Shown piece after piece: positions 45,678 through 57,100 of a DNA stretch of 64,000 nucleotides; within the stretch, counting starts at the first letter, position 1; every line of letters starts with the position of its first letter. The notes under the pieces are model-generated. The model was given only the letters and a program-made list of their open reading frames with translations, was not told where the DNA came from and did no database searches. Made by a program: the position numbers and the translations under genes. The DNA comes from Clarireedia homoeocarpa (Eukaryota; Ascomycota; Leotiomycetes; Helotiales; Rutstroemiaceae). The stretch is from positions 577,609 through 641,608 of the forward strand of contig LNKV01000025.1 of assembly GCA_001465935.1 (NCBI GenBank). The letters run 5' to 3'.

Positions 45678-48230
45678 ATGTCGTTTGTCGGAGAGGCGGG
45701 CAGAGAAAGCATTGATACTTCGCGAGATGCCAGTATCTCAACCGAATCCAGTCTACGCAATTCCTTGAGGCCAGTTCTCCCGGAGCAGAAATTGGATACT
45801 CAAGCATCAGTCTCACCGCGACACTCCACTCGTTTGTCGAAAAAGCGAGCGGAATCCATAGATGCTCAGAGCGCGAATCAGGCGCAACTTCGAGACCTTT
45901 CATTGAATACTGCAACCACAACAGGCCCTTCCCCAACTTCAGATGCATCTCGGGAGCAAGTGTGCCTTTGTCAACCAGACCCAAAGATACCACGACCTCG
46001 AAACGGTACGTGACCCTGAATTTCCTTTGATATGTTTGAATTGATTGGCGGCTGATTGGTTCTACACCTTTCTGCTCCTTTGATGTTCGAACTTAGAACC
46101 CTTTGAGTCCACGATCGTCGTGGTGGGCTAATGTCTCTCTTTGTAGCATTTATTCTTTACCGTCAACATTATCAGGCACAGGTGGTCGCCCAGAATCCTG
46201 GACTTGCAAATCCAGAAATATCAAAAATTATTGGCGGGCAGTGGCGTGAACAAGATCCAGAATCAAAAGAAGAGTGGAAAAAGCTAGCTGAAGTGAGTCA
46301 GATCGTAAAATTCTTTGAACTGGAGTAAGATTAATGCTTTTATGCGTAGGAAGAAAAGCAGCGACACCAAAGGCAATATCCAGGATATCGTTACCAGCCA
46401 AAAAGAGCCGGAAAATCAAACGGCGCTCGACCGTCGTCATCCTCGAATTCAGAAGACCCGGCTCGATGCCCGAAATGTAACGGTCGCTACATCTCAACAC
46501 CAAGTACGCCGCTCACCCCGTTTACACCGGCATTTGGAGCACCTGCTCCTCGCAACGATCAACCTTTGCAATCTTACAATCCCAACCAGCCTCAAACAAA
46601 CGAGCTGGAGAAAACACGCTATATGTCCCAGATGTCTGGGATTAGCCGAATAGAATCACCGCGCGCTGCACCGCCTCCTCAAATGCAATCTCGCCGTTAC
46701 CCCTATCCACAAACCATCCTTACTCATCATGGATACGATCAAGATATCGATATGGTATCCCTATCCCCAGATCTTAAGCGTCGACGCTTTGCGAACGATC
46801 CAAGAGCCTACCCGCAACCATCGCCAATGCAGTATTCCTCACCTCAACAGGCATCATTTAATCGAAATATGCAAGTTCCCATGTCTGTGGGTTCCTTCCG
46901 GCGCTCCCCTCAGACTCCTCAATTCCAGCAGTCCAACACGAATATGTCTCGAGCAGGTTCTATGGGACCTCCTCAAACTGCCCCTCTGCGTAGCCATAGG
47001 CATCAAAGCCACACACCCGTCTACCCTAACCACACACCTACCAGTGCTAATCAATTTGATGAATCTCTTCGCCTGCCCCCTTTACAGACACAACTTCCTG
47101 CGACAAGTCAATCGAGCTATCGACCACCAGTAGATCACCGTCAGGAAGCTCGTGAAGCTCAAGCCAAATCGATTGAGGCCATGGTCATGACGATCCCTTT
47201 TGTTACAAAATTGGGCATCCTTGCGATGATTTCTCCTCCACTGGCAGCACCTGGTCCCTCATCTCCTGCGCAGGATATCCGAGGCGGGATAATTGCCGTT
47301 GAGGGTACTGACATCGGGTTGATAAAGGAAGTTGGGGACTTTCTTAATGAGGAATTGAGCAAGGATCCCCAATGTTTTCTTAGGACTTGGAAAACAGATC
47401 CAATTTCTTCGGCTGCAGTTGGTTCTACCGTGGATGTTAATACCGAGATGCAAGGCATAGAAATGGCAAAGACTTTACGGAAGGAATATGAGAAGGTCGA
47501 AGAAAAGGGTAAGGACACACGCAAGACACACGATCGATTATCAGCAGTACAGGCACAAGAGGAACGCGATCCATTCATCGACTACCTTACAACCATTACA
47601 CAATGGCACGAAAAGTCCCATGAAATGATCCGGTACATCACTGCAATTCCCCCATCCGTCCCTGCTGTAACATATTCGACATCAACCACAACCTCGACCT
47701 CCAAATCTCCCATTCTTCCGGACAAAACCATACCCATCGCCCTTCTTCCTCGCGGATACTCCTTGACGCTTTCAGATGCACATAGTTTACAAGTCCCAAT
47801 AAACGATTCCTATGCACCATTTGATCACTGGCAATGGATGGCTACACTATGGAGAGGCATCGTTGGCGCAGACCTTACTGTATACTGTAAAGAGGCAGGG
47901 AAGGAAGAGTACGAGAGGTTCGGCGGAGTCGAGTTAATGCAGAATATTGGCGGGGAGAAAAGTGCAGGGAGGAAGGGCATTGTGGTTAGGGTTATGAGCG
48001 AGGAGAGAGACAGAGGATTGATTGGGGAGAGGGGTGAGAGGGGTGAGAGGGAGGCGGGGGTTAGTGCGGGGGCGAGCGATGGGTTGAGAAGAATGAAGTT
48101 GGTGGAGGGCGGGAATGGTGGCGAGAAAGGGAATGGGAAGTGGAAGATGGATGAGAAGACGAGGAGGAGGTTGGCTTTCGAAGTCGGAGAGTGGGTTAGA
48201 GGGATTGATGGTAGGTGGGAACAGAATTGA
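45678..48230 (+). CDS. HMG-box DNA-binding regulator
   Basis: Exons 45678..46005, 46147..46292 and 46350..48230; 784 residues. The HMG box, residues about 104-175, is assembled by two splice joins: IPRPRN-AFILYRQHYQAQ, then EEWKKLAE-EEKQRHQRQYPGY. It is of the MATA_HMG/Ste11 type (IPRPRNAFILYR), which binds ACAAT-like sites and usually controls mating or development. A RCPKCNGRY zinc-ribbon-like CxxC follows. The middle is Pro/Ser/Gln-rich with disordered character. The C-terminal domain is helical with a polar, Arg/Glu-rich end. The exact target is unknown. The start at 45678 was chosen as the first in-frame ATG after a non-coding-looking stretch. Confidence 0.9.
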
Positions 48231-48718
48231 TGGGGTATTGAGAAACTTTCAGGGTGAGTATACATAGGGAGAAGTGGGAATGGTTAAGAGGTAGAAATTG
48301 GTGTATTTACGTGATGCTCCTTCTAAATTCCATTCCAAGGGGGTGCATGAGGATTGTAGTTATTGATTTGTTTTCTCATGGTTATCTACTGGTAGATAGA
48401 GTCCAATGTTAGCATTTATTTCGTTCAGGATGTTAGTTCTTGTGTTGTAAACATTTCATTCACCAAACGCCCTGAGCAATGCTCTGTAACCACTGCAGCA
48501 CTACACTCCTAGCCCTAACATATCTACCATCAATTGAGTGTTGTTGCCGTACTTAATGGATCTCTCGAGGCGCTACGATGAACGGGAGAGAAAGGGGAAG
48601 ATTACTAAGCACTTACGGAAAAGGCTAGCATGTAACCTTATAAAACCTGCCCGATATCGTCCGAACAAGTATTTCCTCCACTTCAACTCTCCAAACTAAT
48701 CCCTCCGATGCCTACATC
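48231..48718. other. intergenic, convergent 3' ends
   Basis: About 490 bases between the HMG stop and the next minus-strand stop. Nothing recognised. Confidence 0.4.
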
Positions 48719-49420
48719 TCAGCCTTTCCAACCAGACATCTTCTCAATCCATGGTGATGTCGCCATCACCGTCGTAGGTTTCCCCCTCTTCCCAGCCTTG
48801 CGCTCTCGCCCGACTCTGGGCGAAGAGAGCAGCTTGCTCCCGCTCCGCTCCAATGCAGCGGTTTCCTTGCTGTCATGATGTCCTTCCTCACTATCTCCTA
48901 CCACTGATTCGTACTCTTGCAGACCTTCGTACGAAATGTCGAGCATTGGACTCTGGCTATATGTTAGTCAAAACTTCAATGTTTGGTATTTCGGAACACA
49001 TCATACAGAGTCCGCGAGACTTGGATTGCCCGGGATGCGAGCTCTATCTGCCCATGGTCTGTTTGCTGCTACTCACGTGGTCTATAATACTCGTCAGTCT
49101 TTGCTCGCAACGTTTGGTTCTGCTTAGCTGTATTCTTACCTGCGTCAACGCCCGCTTCAGCGCAAGGTGTTTCTGATTCTGAGACCAGTTTGCAGCTTGA
49201 TCCCAGCTCTTCAAGCGCTTTCTGCAGGTATACATCTCGGCCTCATCTACCGAACTTCTAGGAATCGTTAGGGTTGATGAGGTCTCGTTGATATTGCAGA
49301 CTTGCCGTGCGAACATACAGTATTTTCGGAGATGCACGATGTGATGAAAATTTCCGCAGAATCTTGGAATTTTCAGATTCTTCCGGGAGGCTTCCAACCT
49401 CAACTCCAGGGATGAAGGTT
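48719..49420 (-). CDS. small coiled-coil hypothetical protein, incomplete model
   Basis: Three in-phase exons can be read: about 49420..49319, 49257..49077 and 48952..48719. The middle exon (SSVDEAEMYTCRKRLKSWD, then LALKRALTQVRIQLSRTKRC) is strongly helical. The last exon (SPMLDISYEGLQEYESVVGD ... ATSPWIEKMSGWKG) ends with a Trp-containing amphipathic end. The intron 49318..49258 has GTATGT and CTAACGATTCCTAG signals. The intron 49076..48953 has GTGAGT, a GACTAAC branch and a CCAG acceptor. No ATG lies in the first exon before an upstream in-frame stop at about 49430, so a further 5' exon or a different acceptor is missing. Function unknown. Confidence 0.45.
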
Positions 49421-49970
49421 ATTGTGGAGAGTTATAATCTTGCTGGGAATTTATTCTATATTTTCCTAATTGGTACTGTTCGTTCTGCTTGTCAAAAGGA
49501 GCAGCACGCCTTCAGTATATCATGAGTAATGGATGAAAGTAACTTCCGCTAGATGATATTGGACAAGTGTCACAACGGAATGCATTGGCAAGTATTGTGA
49601 AGTTCTCAGGTGCGACGAAGAAGAAAATGTTCCTTTTGACTGTGCTCAAGGCTTCTATTAGGAACGTCGAGTGAATAGTCATTCTGTATTCATTATGTGA
49701 TTGCCTTTCATAGCTTCAGCTTTAGCTTAACATTCGATTGGCTAAACGCGTGGCCATAGAGTGTCGACTTCTACCCTCTCTTATTATGTGGTAAGTTCAT
49801 TTCACATTCACTGACTGATAGCATCCAACACTCCAACAATGGTATATAAGTTCTAAAAAACATATTCTCCCACCCAGAACACTTGTGGTGAAGCGGTAAC
49901 GCTCTCTCCTCAAATGTAGGGCTCGACTTGTTTCCAAGTTGTAGAGTAACATCTACCCGTTTCGGCGGAA

Positions 49971-50009
49971 CCTCTGATAGGGCCCACCCTGTAAGGGTTC
50001 TATCAGAGG
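49971..50009. repeat. nested hairpin with 10-bp perfect outer stem
   Basis: Outer arms CCTCTGATAG (49971-49980) and CTATCAGAGG (50000-50009); inner arms ACCCT (49986-49990) and AGGGT (49994-49998) around a GTA loop. RNA-like but no recognised RNA family. Confidence 0.75.
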
Positions 50010-50067
50010 ACGGATTCATCTTGGGATTCTTTTTTTATATATATAGAATCATTCCTTTTTTCATTCC

Positions 50068-50089
50068 GTCTCTCTCTCTCTCTCTCTCT
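50068..50089. repeat. CT dinucleotide microsatellite
   Basis: About ten tandem CT units. Confidence 0.9.
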
Positions 50090-50718
50090 TAGGCCTTCAT
50101 GATTCTGAACGAACCGAAGTTTGTTTCTTTTGATTCTGAGTCCTCACCCAAGCGAAGTTTGTTCGGAGAGCAAACAGCCAGCCAGCGACGGTAAACATAA
50201 TTCACTCACAAGGCAGACCCTGGGAGAACATTGTCCCGGAGCTTGGCCCTGTTAGGATGTATATAGCTGCGTATCATATCCTATGGGATCGATATCTTGA
50301 TAGGTCTCCTTTTCCAGTCATCATCTAGCTTCCGTAACAAACAGCAGACAATAAACAACAAACATTGATCAAAGGGACTTTCAAAAATCGATGCCATCCC
50401 CTTCATGGTTGTCCTTTACGGGAGTTTGGTAACCTCGCTTTCCTCACTACACTCACCGCATCACTGCACTCACAGCAATCGGGAATAATATCAATCTTTC
50501 CACAGCACGCATTCGCAATCATCATTGCTGAGAGTATCATATCGTATGTCATATGGCATTGCCTATCTATAACTACACCACATACACGATGTATACCAAT
50601 CGTCTATCATGCTTTTAGTATGCAACAACAATCTCTGACGCCCCACCCATGAACGTGTACCATGTTATCAAAAAAAAATGCTATTTAAGTGCGCACGCAG
50701 AGTACGCCACATTCTAAA

Positions 50719-53703
50719 CTAGCTGTCTGCTTCTGCCGTCGATTTCCTCACTCTTCCTGACTCTGAATCTTTCTCCGGCACCGTGGTTCCACCAAACCCC
50801 AGCGCAGCGTTCTTCTTCCTTCTACCCTTACGATCACCGTACTTTTCGTCAAATTTGCGGATGGCGGATAAGGTGCTCATATCTTCACTGATACTGGCGC
50901 TAATTTCTTCCATAGCTTTGTCAAAGTGTTTCTTGGTGAGAATTCGCTTTTCGGGGTAGGTGTATGGCTCGTCGCCTGTATGTTTAGCAGCTATTTCGTT
51001 TTCTTCCCTGATGCATGCCAAGGCAGCTGCGACGGAAAGATTCTTTAGGTCGGATCCTGAGTAGAATGGTGTGTCTTTTGCAAGTTTCGACAGCGAGACA
51101 GACTCATCGAGGATTTCGTCCTTCAGATGGATCTTCAGAATAGCTTCACGGTCCTTTTCAACGGGTAGGTCCACGAGAAGTCTTCTTGGAAGTCGACGTA
51201 AGACGGCTTCGTCGAGATCGAATGGTCGATTGGTAGCTACCATGATGAATGCAGAAAGATCATTCATGCCATCCCATTCGCGAAGGAATTGATTGATAAG
51301 TTCGCGATGGGTTGTAGAGCGTCTAGCTTCTCCTCGAGCAGCGAAAATGGCATCGGCTTCATCAATAAAGACAACGCATGGAGAGAGCTTCTTGGCTAGA
51401 GAAAATATCGCACGAACATTCTTTTCGCCCTCTCCAACATACATGTCATTGACTTCAGCGCCACTGATTTCCAAGACCGTCGCACCGCTCTCTTTAGCAA
51501 CGGCTTTGGCTAATAATGTCTTTCCGGTTCCTGGAGGCCCGTAAAGTAGCAGACCGGGTATTTTATCCGTAGCCAGAACACCATAGGTGAAAGCTTCAGG
51601 TCGTAATAATGAAAGAGTCGTGAGGGTCTTGAGTGCTTCCACTGTCTCCTTGGGAACGTGGACATCGGAGAATGTCGTGTGAATGTCTGAAGGAATGACC
51701 ACACCATTAAGTAACTTCTTTTCATGGCTGTTGCAATTCTTCCGGATTTGTTTGAGCTTCTCTTTGGTTGTATTCTTCGGAGTAGTCGGTGAATTGTTCA
51801 TATCATCTAGGACATTGTTGACATCATCCTCCTCCTCCTTGAGTTCTGCTTCCACCCAGGCATATTTCGCGTTATCGCTTTCCGATAAGAAGTGTTGAGC
51901 TTTTGTAAATATTTGCCCATCGATGATTTCGGGATTCTTCTCCCAGCCAAGCATCATTGTTGCAAGCCTTTGCACACGAGGATAGGTCCAGACCGCATCC
52001 TCCAAACCAGCGGAATACGCGGAAGCAGTATCAAGATCCTTTTCAATGTCCACTGTAACAAGTTTGTCTCCTGCAAGCTTATTGACCATATCTTGGATGT
52101 GACGTATGTTGGTGGTTCGGATCTGCAGCCTCTCATCTGATTCAAAGGCTACATCTTGTGCTTCTCTACGATCAGGAGGCACGATTATTGTTCTCTTCTC
52201 GCCTTCGACGATATCAGACTGGAGGTGTTGGATCTCAGCCGCGGAGAGGGTGGAAACTTCATCTTCAAGAGAAGTGGTGCCTACAATCATTACATTCTGA
52301 CCTCCCTGCCACCGCTTGTTGACAACGGCTCGAAGCTGATCAATCATATCCATGCCGGCGCGGGTTCTAGTGAGTTCTTTGTAATCTCGGACTTGTATGA
52401 TGAGGTCTCTTGGGCTCAATTCTTCTCCATCAGGAAGATCTCTCGCGCGTTTTAAGTCTGCTGCAGATACAAGAGTCTCCAGTATAGTCGATCTCTTCAA
52501 TTCCTTCCACGTATCCGGGTTAGCTCTCATCGACTGTCTAGATCCGCTTGGATCATTTATGATACTAAAAGGCATCATAATATCGCCTTGGCGTTTATCG
52601 GAATCACTTGGCTTCATGAAGGCTCCACTTAGTCGAGTAAAGATTGCAGAAAGTTTATTTTGGGCCTCTGATGCATTCGCGGCAGTAAACGCTATTGCAG
52701 AGCCATTCCTGGCCCCCTTGCTCATGCTCGCCGTTTCTTCGTCATCTTCTGTTTCTTCAACATCTTCGGTTGGGGCACCCGTCTCTTTGTCAAATTCTTC
52801 CAGTCTTCCTGCTACCTTTGCAGTCTCATAACCAAGAAGAGAAACATGAGAAGAGGTCCAGGCCAGGTCTTCATCGAGGTATGGCCCAGTAATTTGAGCT
52901 AAGTCCAGTGGGTTCAAACTTATAAGATCCGCTTCCAGTTTGGTTGCTATCGTTTCCACAATGGAGTCTAGAAAGAAGGCTCCTCCATCTATCGGGCATT
53001 GCAGATGTAACGCAGGCCTCATCAGATTCTTATTTTCCAACACCGTGGCAGATGGCCTCAATGACAAACCCGCTCTTATAGAGTATAGTATTTCCCGATA
53101 AACGTCCAGGTGTACTGTGTATTTAGCTTCCTGGGTTGAACTGAGACCGCACTCTAATATACCCTCTACTGCATGTACAGATTTCGCACGTAGTTCACTA
53201 TCCTCTGAGCTTAGTGATAGGTCAACTGAATCGTTTGTGGTGTAATACACGGCTAAGGATCCGCTTTTCTGTTGTTCTCCGACACACTTCACATTATTCC
53301 AAAACCAGTCTGGTAGAACGACAGCTGGTAGACCGTCCGGCTGCTTTTGGCGGATTGTCCTCCCGCGTCCATTCACCCTTCCTCGGACCTTTGGTGTAGA
53401 ATTTGGGTCTTCGACATTTTCAATCGCATCGCCCGCGAGTGGATTTTCGACATGTTGTGTGGAATCGCTCGAAATGGATTCATTTGCCGCCGCGTCATCT
53501 ACTACCGATGTTCCTCCATTCGAAGTATTCTCTCCTCTAGCACTGTCTGTGCCATTCGGATCTTCTCGTGATTGATAGGATATTGTCGATCGATGGAAGG
53601 CACGTCGGGGAAGAGGATACCTAGAGCCTGCGATAAGTCGACATGCCTGTCTCGAAGCAGGATTATGAGCCGTACGAAGAGCTCGCAATGCTACAGCATG
53701 CAT
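50719..53703 (-). CDS. large mitochondrial-type AAA ATPase
   Basis: 994 residues from the ATG at 53703, no intron needed. The start MHAVALRALRTAHNPASRQ, then RRAFHRSTISYQSRE, is a good presequence; an upstream in-frame ATG at 53820 would hide it behind an acidic segment. The first two thirds hold no recognised catalytic motif. The C-terminal AAA domain has Walker A GPPGTGKT at about 721-728, Walker B FIDEAD at about 776-781 and an arginine-finger region (LRRLPRRLLVD). It resembles the Msp1/spastin-like meiotic clade (GLLLYGPPGTGKT, WDGMNDLSAFIMVATNRP). Members extract or remodel membrane proteins. Precise role is inference. Confidence 0.8.
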   Translation of the reverse strand: MHAVALRALRTAHNPASRQACRLIAGSRYPLPRRAFHRSTISYQSREDPNGTDSARGENTSNGGTSVVDDAAANESISSDSTQHVENPLAGDAIENVEDPNSTPKVRGRVNGRGRTIRQKQPDGLPAVVLPDWFWNNVKCVGEQQKSGSLAVYYTTNDSVDLSLSSEDSELRAKSVHAVEGILECGLSSTQEAKYTVHLDVYREILYSIRAGLSLRPSATVLENKNLMRPALHLQCPIDGGAFFLDSIVETIATKLEADLISLNPLDLAQITGPYLDEDLAWTSSHVSLLGYETAKVAGRLEEFDKETGAPTEDVEETEDDEETASMSKGARNGSAIAFTAANASEAQNKLSAIFTRLSGAFMKPSDSDKRQGDIMMPFSIINDPSGSRQSMRANPDTWKELKRSTILETLVSAADLKRARDLPDGEELSPRDLIIQVRDYKELTRTRAGMDMIDQLRAVVNKRWQGGQNVMIVGTTSLEDEVSTLSAAEIQHLQSDIVEGEKRTIIVPPDRREAQDVAFESDERLQIRTTNIRHIQDMVNKLAGDKLVTVDIEKDLDTASAYSAGLEDAVWTYPRVQRLATMMLGWEKNPEIIDGQIFTKAQHFLSESDNAKYAWVEAELKEEEDDVNNVLDDMNNSPTTPKNTTKEKLKQIRKNCNSHEKKLLNGVVIPSDIHTTFSDVHVPKETVEALKTLTTLSLLRPEAFTYGVLATDKIPGLLLYGPPGTGKTLLAKAVAKESGATVLEISGAEVNDMYVGEGEKNVRAIFSLAKKLSPCVVFIDEADAIFAARGEARRSTTHRELINQFLREWDGMNDLSAFIMVATNRPFDLDEAVLRRLPRRLLVDLPVEKDREAILKIHLKDEILDESVSLSKLAKDTPFYSGSDLKNLSVAAALACIREENEIAAKHTGDEPYTYPEKRILTKKHFDKAMEEISASISEDMSTLSAIRKFDEKYGDRKGRRKKNAALGFGGTTVPEKDSESGRVRKSTAEADS

Positions 53704-53820
53704 CAGTAGAACTTCGTGCTCTTGTTCGAGCGACAAGGATTTATGAAGGGACGGAGGATTATGGCCGGAAGCTTCCAAATATTTCTTTGAATCCGACATA
53801 AACCCCGCGCAGCCAATCAA

Positions 53821-54167
53821 AATGTATCATATTGCTTATTAATACGGACGCATCTGGAACTGACAACTTTGTCTTTCACCACTGCCTGCGTATAAGTCTT
53901 ACTCATTCTTTAACTAACTTCCAATCCTTAAATTTAACTATATATGTATATATTTGTCTATACCTTTGAGATATCTAGTGCATTGCTAGTTTGTGATCAC
54001 CTATATAACAGGAATGGACACTTGAGAATTTAACTTCGAAGATTTATGACAATATCACTAAAAGTCAATGTTTGAGAATAGTATAAAAAGAATATCAATC
54101 GTAGCACTCCCGGAGTATCAAGGTCGATTGTCTGATATAGGGTGATTCTAGAATATATGATCGCTAC
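53821..54167. other. intergenic AAA ATPase / MUS7
   Basis: About 350 bases (464 from the preferred AAA start at 53703), AT-rich (TATATATGTATATA near 53940). Nothing recognised. Confidence 0.4.
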
Positions 54168-57100
54168 TCAGAAGAATGGCAGAGAACTGCGACTTACGAC
54201 ATCAACTGCCGGCAGTGCACCTTCCAGTACCTCCTTCAAATTTTGAGGACCTTGTTCGCAGCCATGATAAGCCAGCTTGCCATCATTCAGCTTCACTCGG
54301 ACCATTTCCCTTCCTCTCACCATAGCAACTGACCAGTTTTTCTGCACCTCAAGTGTCATTGCCTTGACTGCGACGTCATTTCCCACTTTTCCCAAATTGA
54401 ACCTTTTGAACCTCAGATTGATATCTAGGTCATTCCCAAAACATGCCATCCCAGCTTCTGTAAACTCGTCAAAAGCCTCCAAAACCTCATCCATATCAGC
54501 TTTAAAAGAAACATTGTAATTCATGAGGTGTGGCCGACACGCACGCCAAAATCGACAGATCACTGTGATGATTCCTTGATGATTCGGATGTATAGCTTCG
54601 ATACCATGTCCATACCGGCCATATAGACCATTAAGTCCATTAAGCATCTGCTGTAACAATGCAGTGGTGTAATGGATAAATCTTCCAACTGGCTGGGTAC
54701 CATCAAGTAGTTTCGTGAGGGATCTAGACACAGCAACCAAATAAATATCGCTGATCAACCAACCTGCTCGTTCTTCAAACGCCACTTCTAGTGCCGAAGG
54801 TGCCATGTCCGTGAGTAAGAACTGTAGAAAATCAAGTTGACCTCCTGCCTTCATCATCCATGCAATATATGTGGCAAGAGTGTTATATTCCAAAAGGGAG
54901 TTGACGAGCCCGTTCCAGAGGTAATGAAACAACCTGTTCCGTGTACCTGCTAAATTTGCAGAAAGCTCGAGAGAATATCCAATAATGCCCGCTAGATATA
55001 GCTTTGGATCATTGACTGGTGGCCAGTATGCTGGTGAGCGCTGGAAGAAGAAATCGGGAAGGCGATATATGTCTCTGGAGTGCGAATGAATTTGTGAAAC
55101 AATGTTTTGCACAAATAGTACGTAGGATTTGTGTGCAGAGTTATTGGTATTGTGAAGGTGCCGTAAATGGTGCTGCATAGAGGTTACGATGGCCTCAAGG
55201 TAGGTCGAAAATTTGTCCTTGATTGATGCTGCAGGCATGCTAGGAAATGTTGAAGACAATAGAGTTTTGTCAGAATACATTTGCTGGATCTTCTTGATGG
55301 CCCCTATCAAGGTTAGACTTGTCACGAGGTTAAGATTGAAATACCCACCTATGAGTAGTTGTTGATTCATCACCGCCGAGGGTTGATGGTTCAACATCTT
55401 TGTCACCATCGTATCATGGTTCAGACTTTCGACGGACACCAAGAAGTGATTTTGCTTCATAAGCTGGCATGTTAACACATTTTCCCAGCGAAGTAGCTGC
55501 TCGGGTTTCGAAATCGCGACTACCCATTCAAGGCCGAAATCGAAACTAGGTACTTCGATTAAAGCTTTGCTGTGCTCGATTACTTCACTGAGAAACAATG
55601 GCCAGGCCACAAGTGCGAGGGTTGACTCTGCTCGGTTATCAAATATTGCTTCTGTGCCCGAGATAAAGAAAGCTTTGGATGGCTACATAGAGTTGTTAGC
55701 AATGCTTACATGATGATAGACAGGAGTCACAAACATGGCGTCCGAATTTGGTCAGGAAGCAGGTCAAATCAGCCCAACACTTTACCAGACGCTCAATGAA
55801 CGCGTAACCAATGCTTCCGTCAGGCGGGGTAGTACTGTATATAGCTTCCCTAACCAAATTACAGAAGATTGAGGTGATCTTATATTTTTGGTCAATTGGC
55901 TAGTAGTGTCAGCAGATATGGCACCAGGGCATCCAGCAAAACATACATCTAGGAAGTCCTCCACAAACTGCCATATCTTAACAGCATCTTCGAACCCACG
56001 ATCGTTTCCAAATCCTTGGCTATCAAACTCTTCAGACTCTACATCTGATGTCTGCTGAGCCGTCAACGTCAATTCAATTGTCCGTAGGCGCTGGAAGTAA
56101 TAAACAAGAACATCAATTGCACAGGAGATCAATTCACGTCCAATCTTATCATTCAAAGACCCATTGGCAAGCATCTTGGAGATCATATCTATGAAAGGAA
56201 TCAGCAGGTTGAGATTATAATCGCTTCATGACTCACCGAAATTTATGGCATGCTTGAGTGTGGTTGAAGTGGCACTTTTCATCGCTTCTATCATTCCCCT
56301 TGCTACAGCCTGAATAGAGTACATGGTACTCATTCTATTGGTATCAATCGTGCTTTGAATGCGATTCTCTGACAGATGCCTAGAACACTGCGGCAAACTC
56401 TCGATCTGGCCTCGAGCAATGGTTTCGACTTGAAGGTAATAATCTAGAAGATTGTTGAAAAAACAGTTTTGCCAAGCTAAAAATGGTTCGTATGCATCGA
56501 TGCAGAAATTGGTAGGGCTACTTGACAGTACATAACGAGAAAGATTCGTCCAGGCACGGAGGTTTATGAGGAAAGCTGCATTGTGAGAAGATTCAGCGGA
56601 TACGAGATTTTGTAATAGCCCAACCGAAGGCCCAAGACGATAAGGGGCGGACCAGTACAGAGTACAAAGAAGATCGTGATGGTTTCGTAACGATGCAAGG
56701 TCATGTTGATGGATTTCTTCCTCCTTGGGGTATTGTCGGTCGTGGTTTGGCGATAGTCGTGCAACAAGATTTCGTACGCTCTTGATATCCCCTGAGGCTC
56801 GCATATGCTTGACTGCCATGGCTACAAGTTTTAGAAATATGTGAAAGCATCTTTCTCCTGGCTCAAGATCTAAGGATGGCTCCTTATCAAGTTCTTCCAA
56901 GAAGCGTGGAGATTTGTAAACCTCTTCGTGCCGAAGATTGGATAGCTTCATCGACGTAAAAAAGTCAAAGAGAGTTTTGACAATCTCGCTACAGTTCCAC
57001 CACCCCCATTCCTGCATCAGGTAATGACAACGACTAATGATAGCTCTACAATAATCGTTGAAGCCTGGTGACTGGCGATCGTTGCCTCTATATAATTTAA

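Larger units (their letters stand above)
49431..50718. other. intergenic with hairpin and CT repeat
   Basis: About 1.3 kb. Holds a nested hairpin at 49971-50009, a TA/CT simple-repeat stretch (50030-50089) and no supportable gene. Confidence 0.45.

Noticed and set aside
49885..49960. Possible tRNA (GTGGTGAAGCGGTAACGC resembles an A box)
   Set aside because: No GGTTCGANTCC B box and no acceptor stem pairing that I can draw; kept only as a structured-RNA finding.
49771..50019. 82-codon minus-strand open frame
   Set aside because: It crosses the hairpin and has no domain; the inverted repeat explains the open reading.
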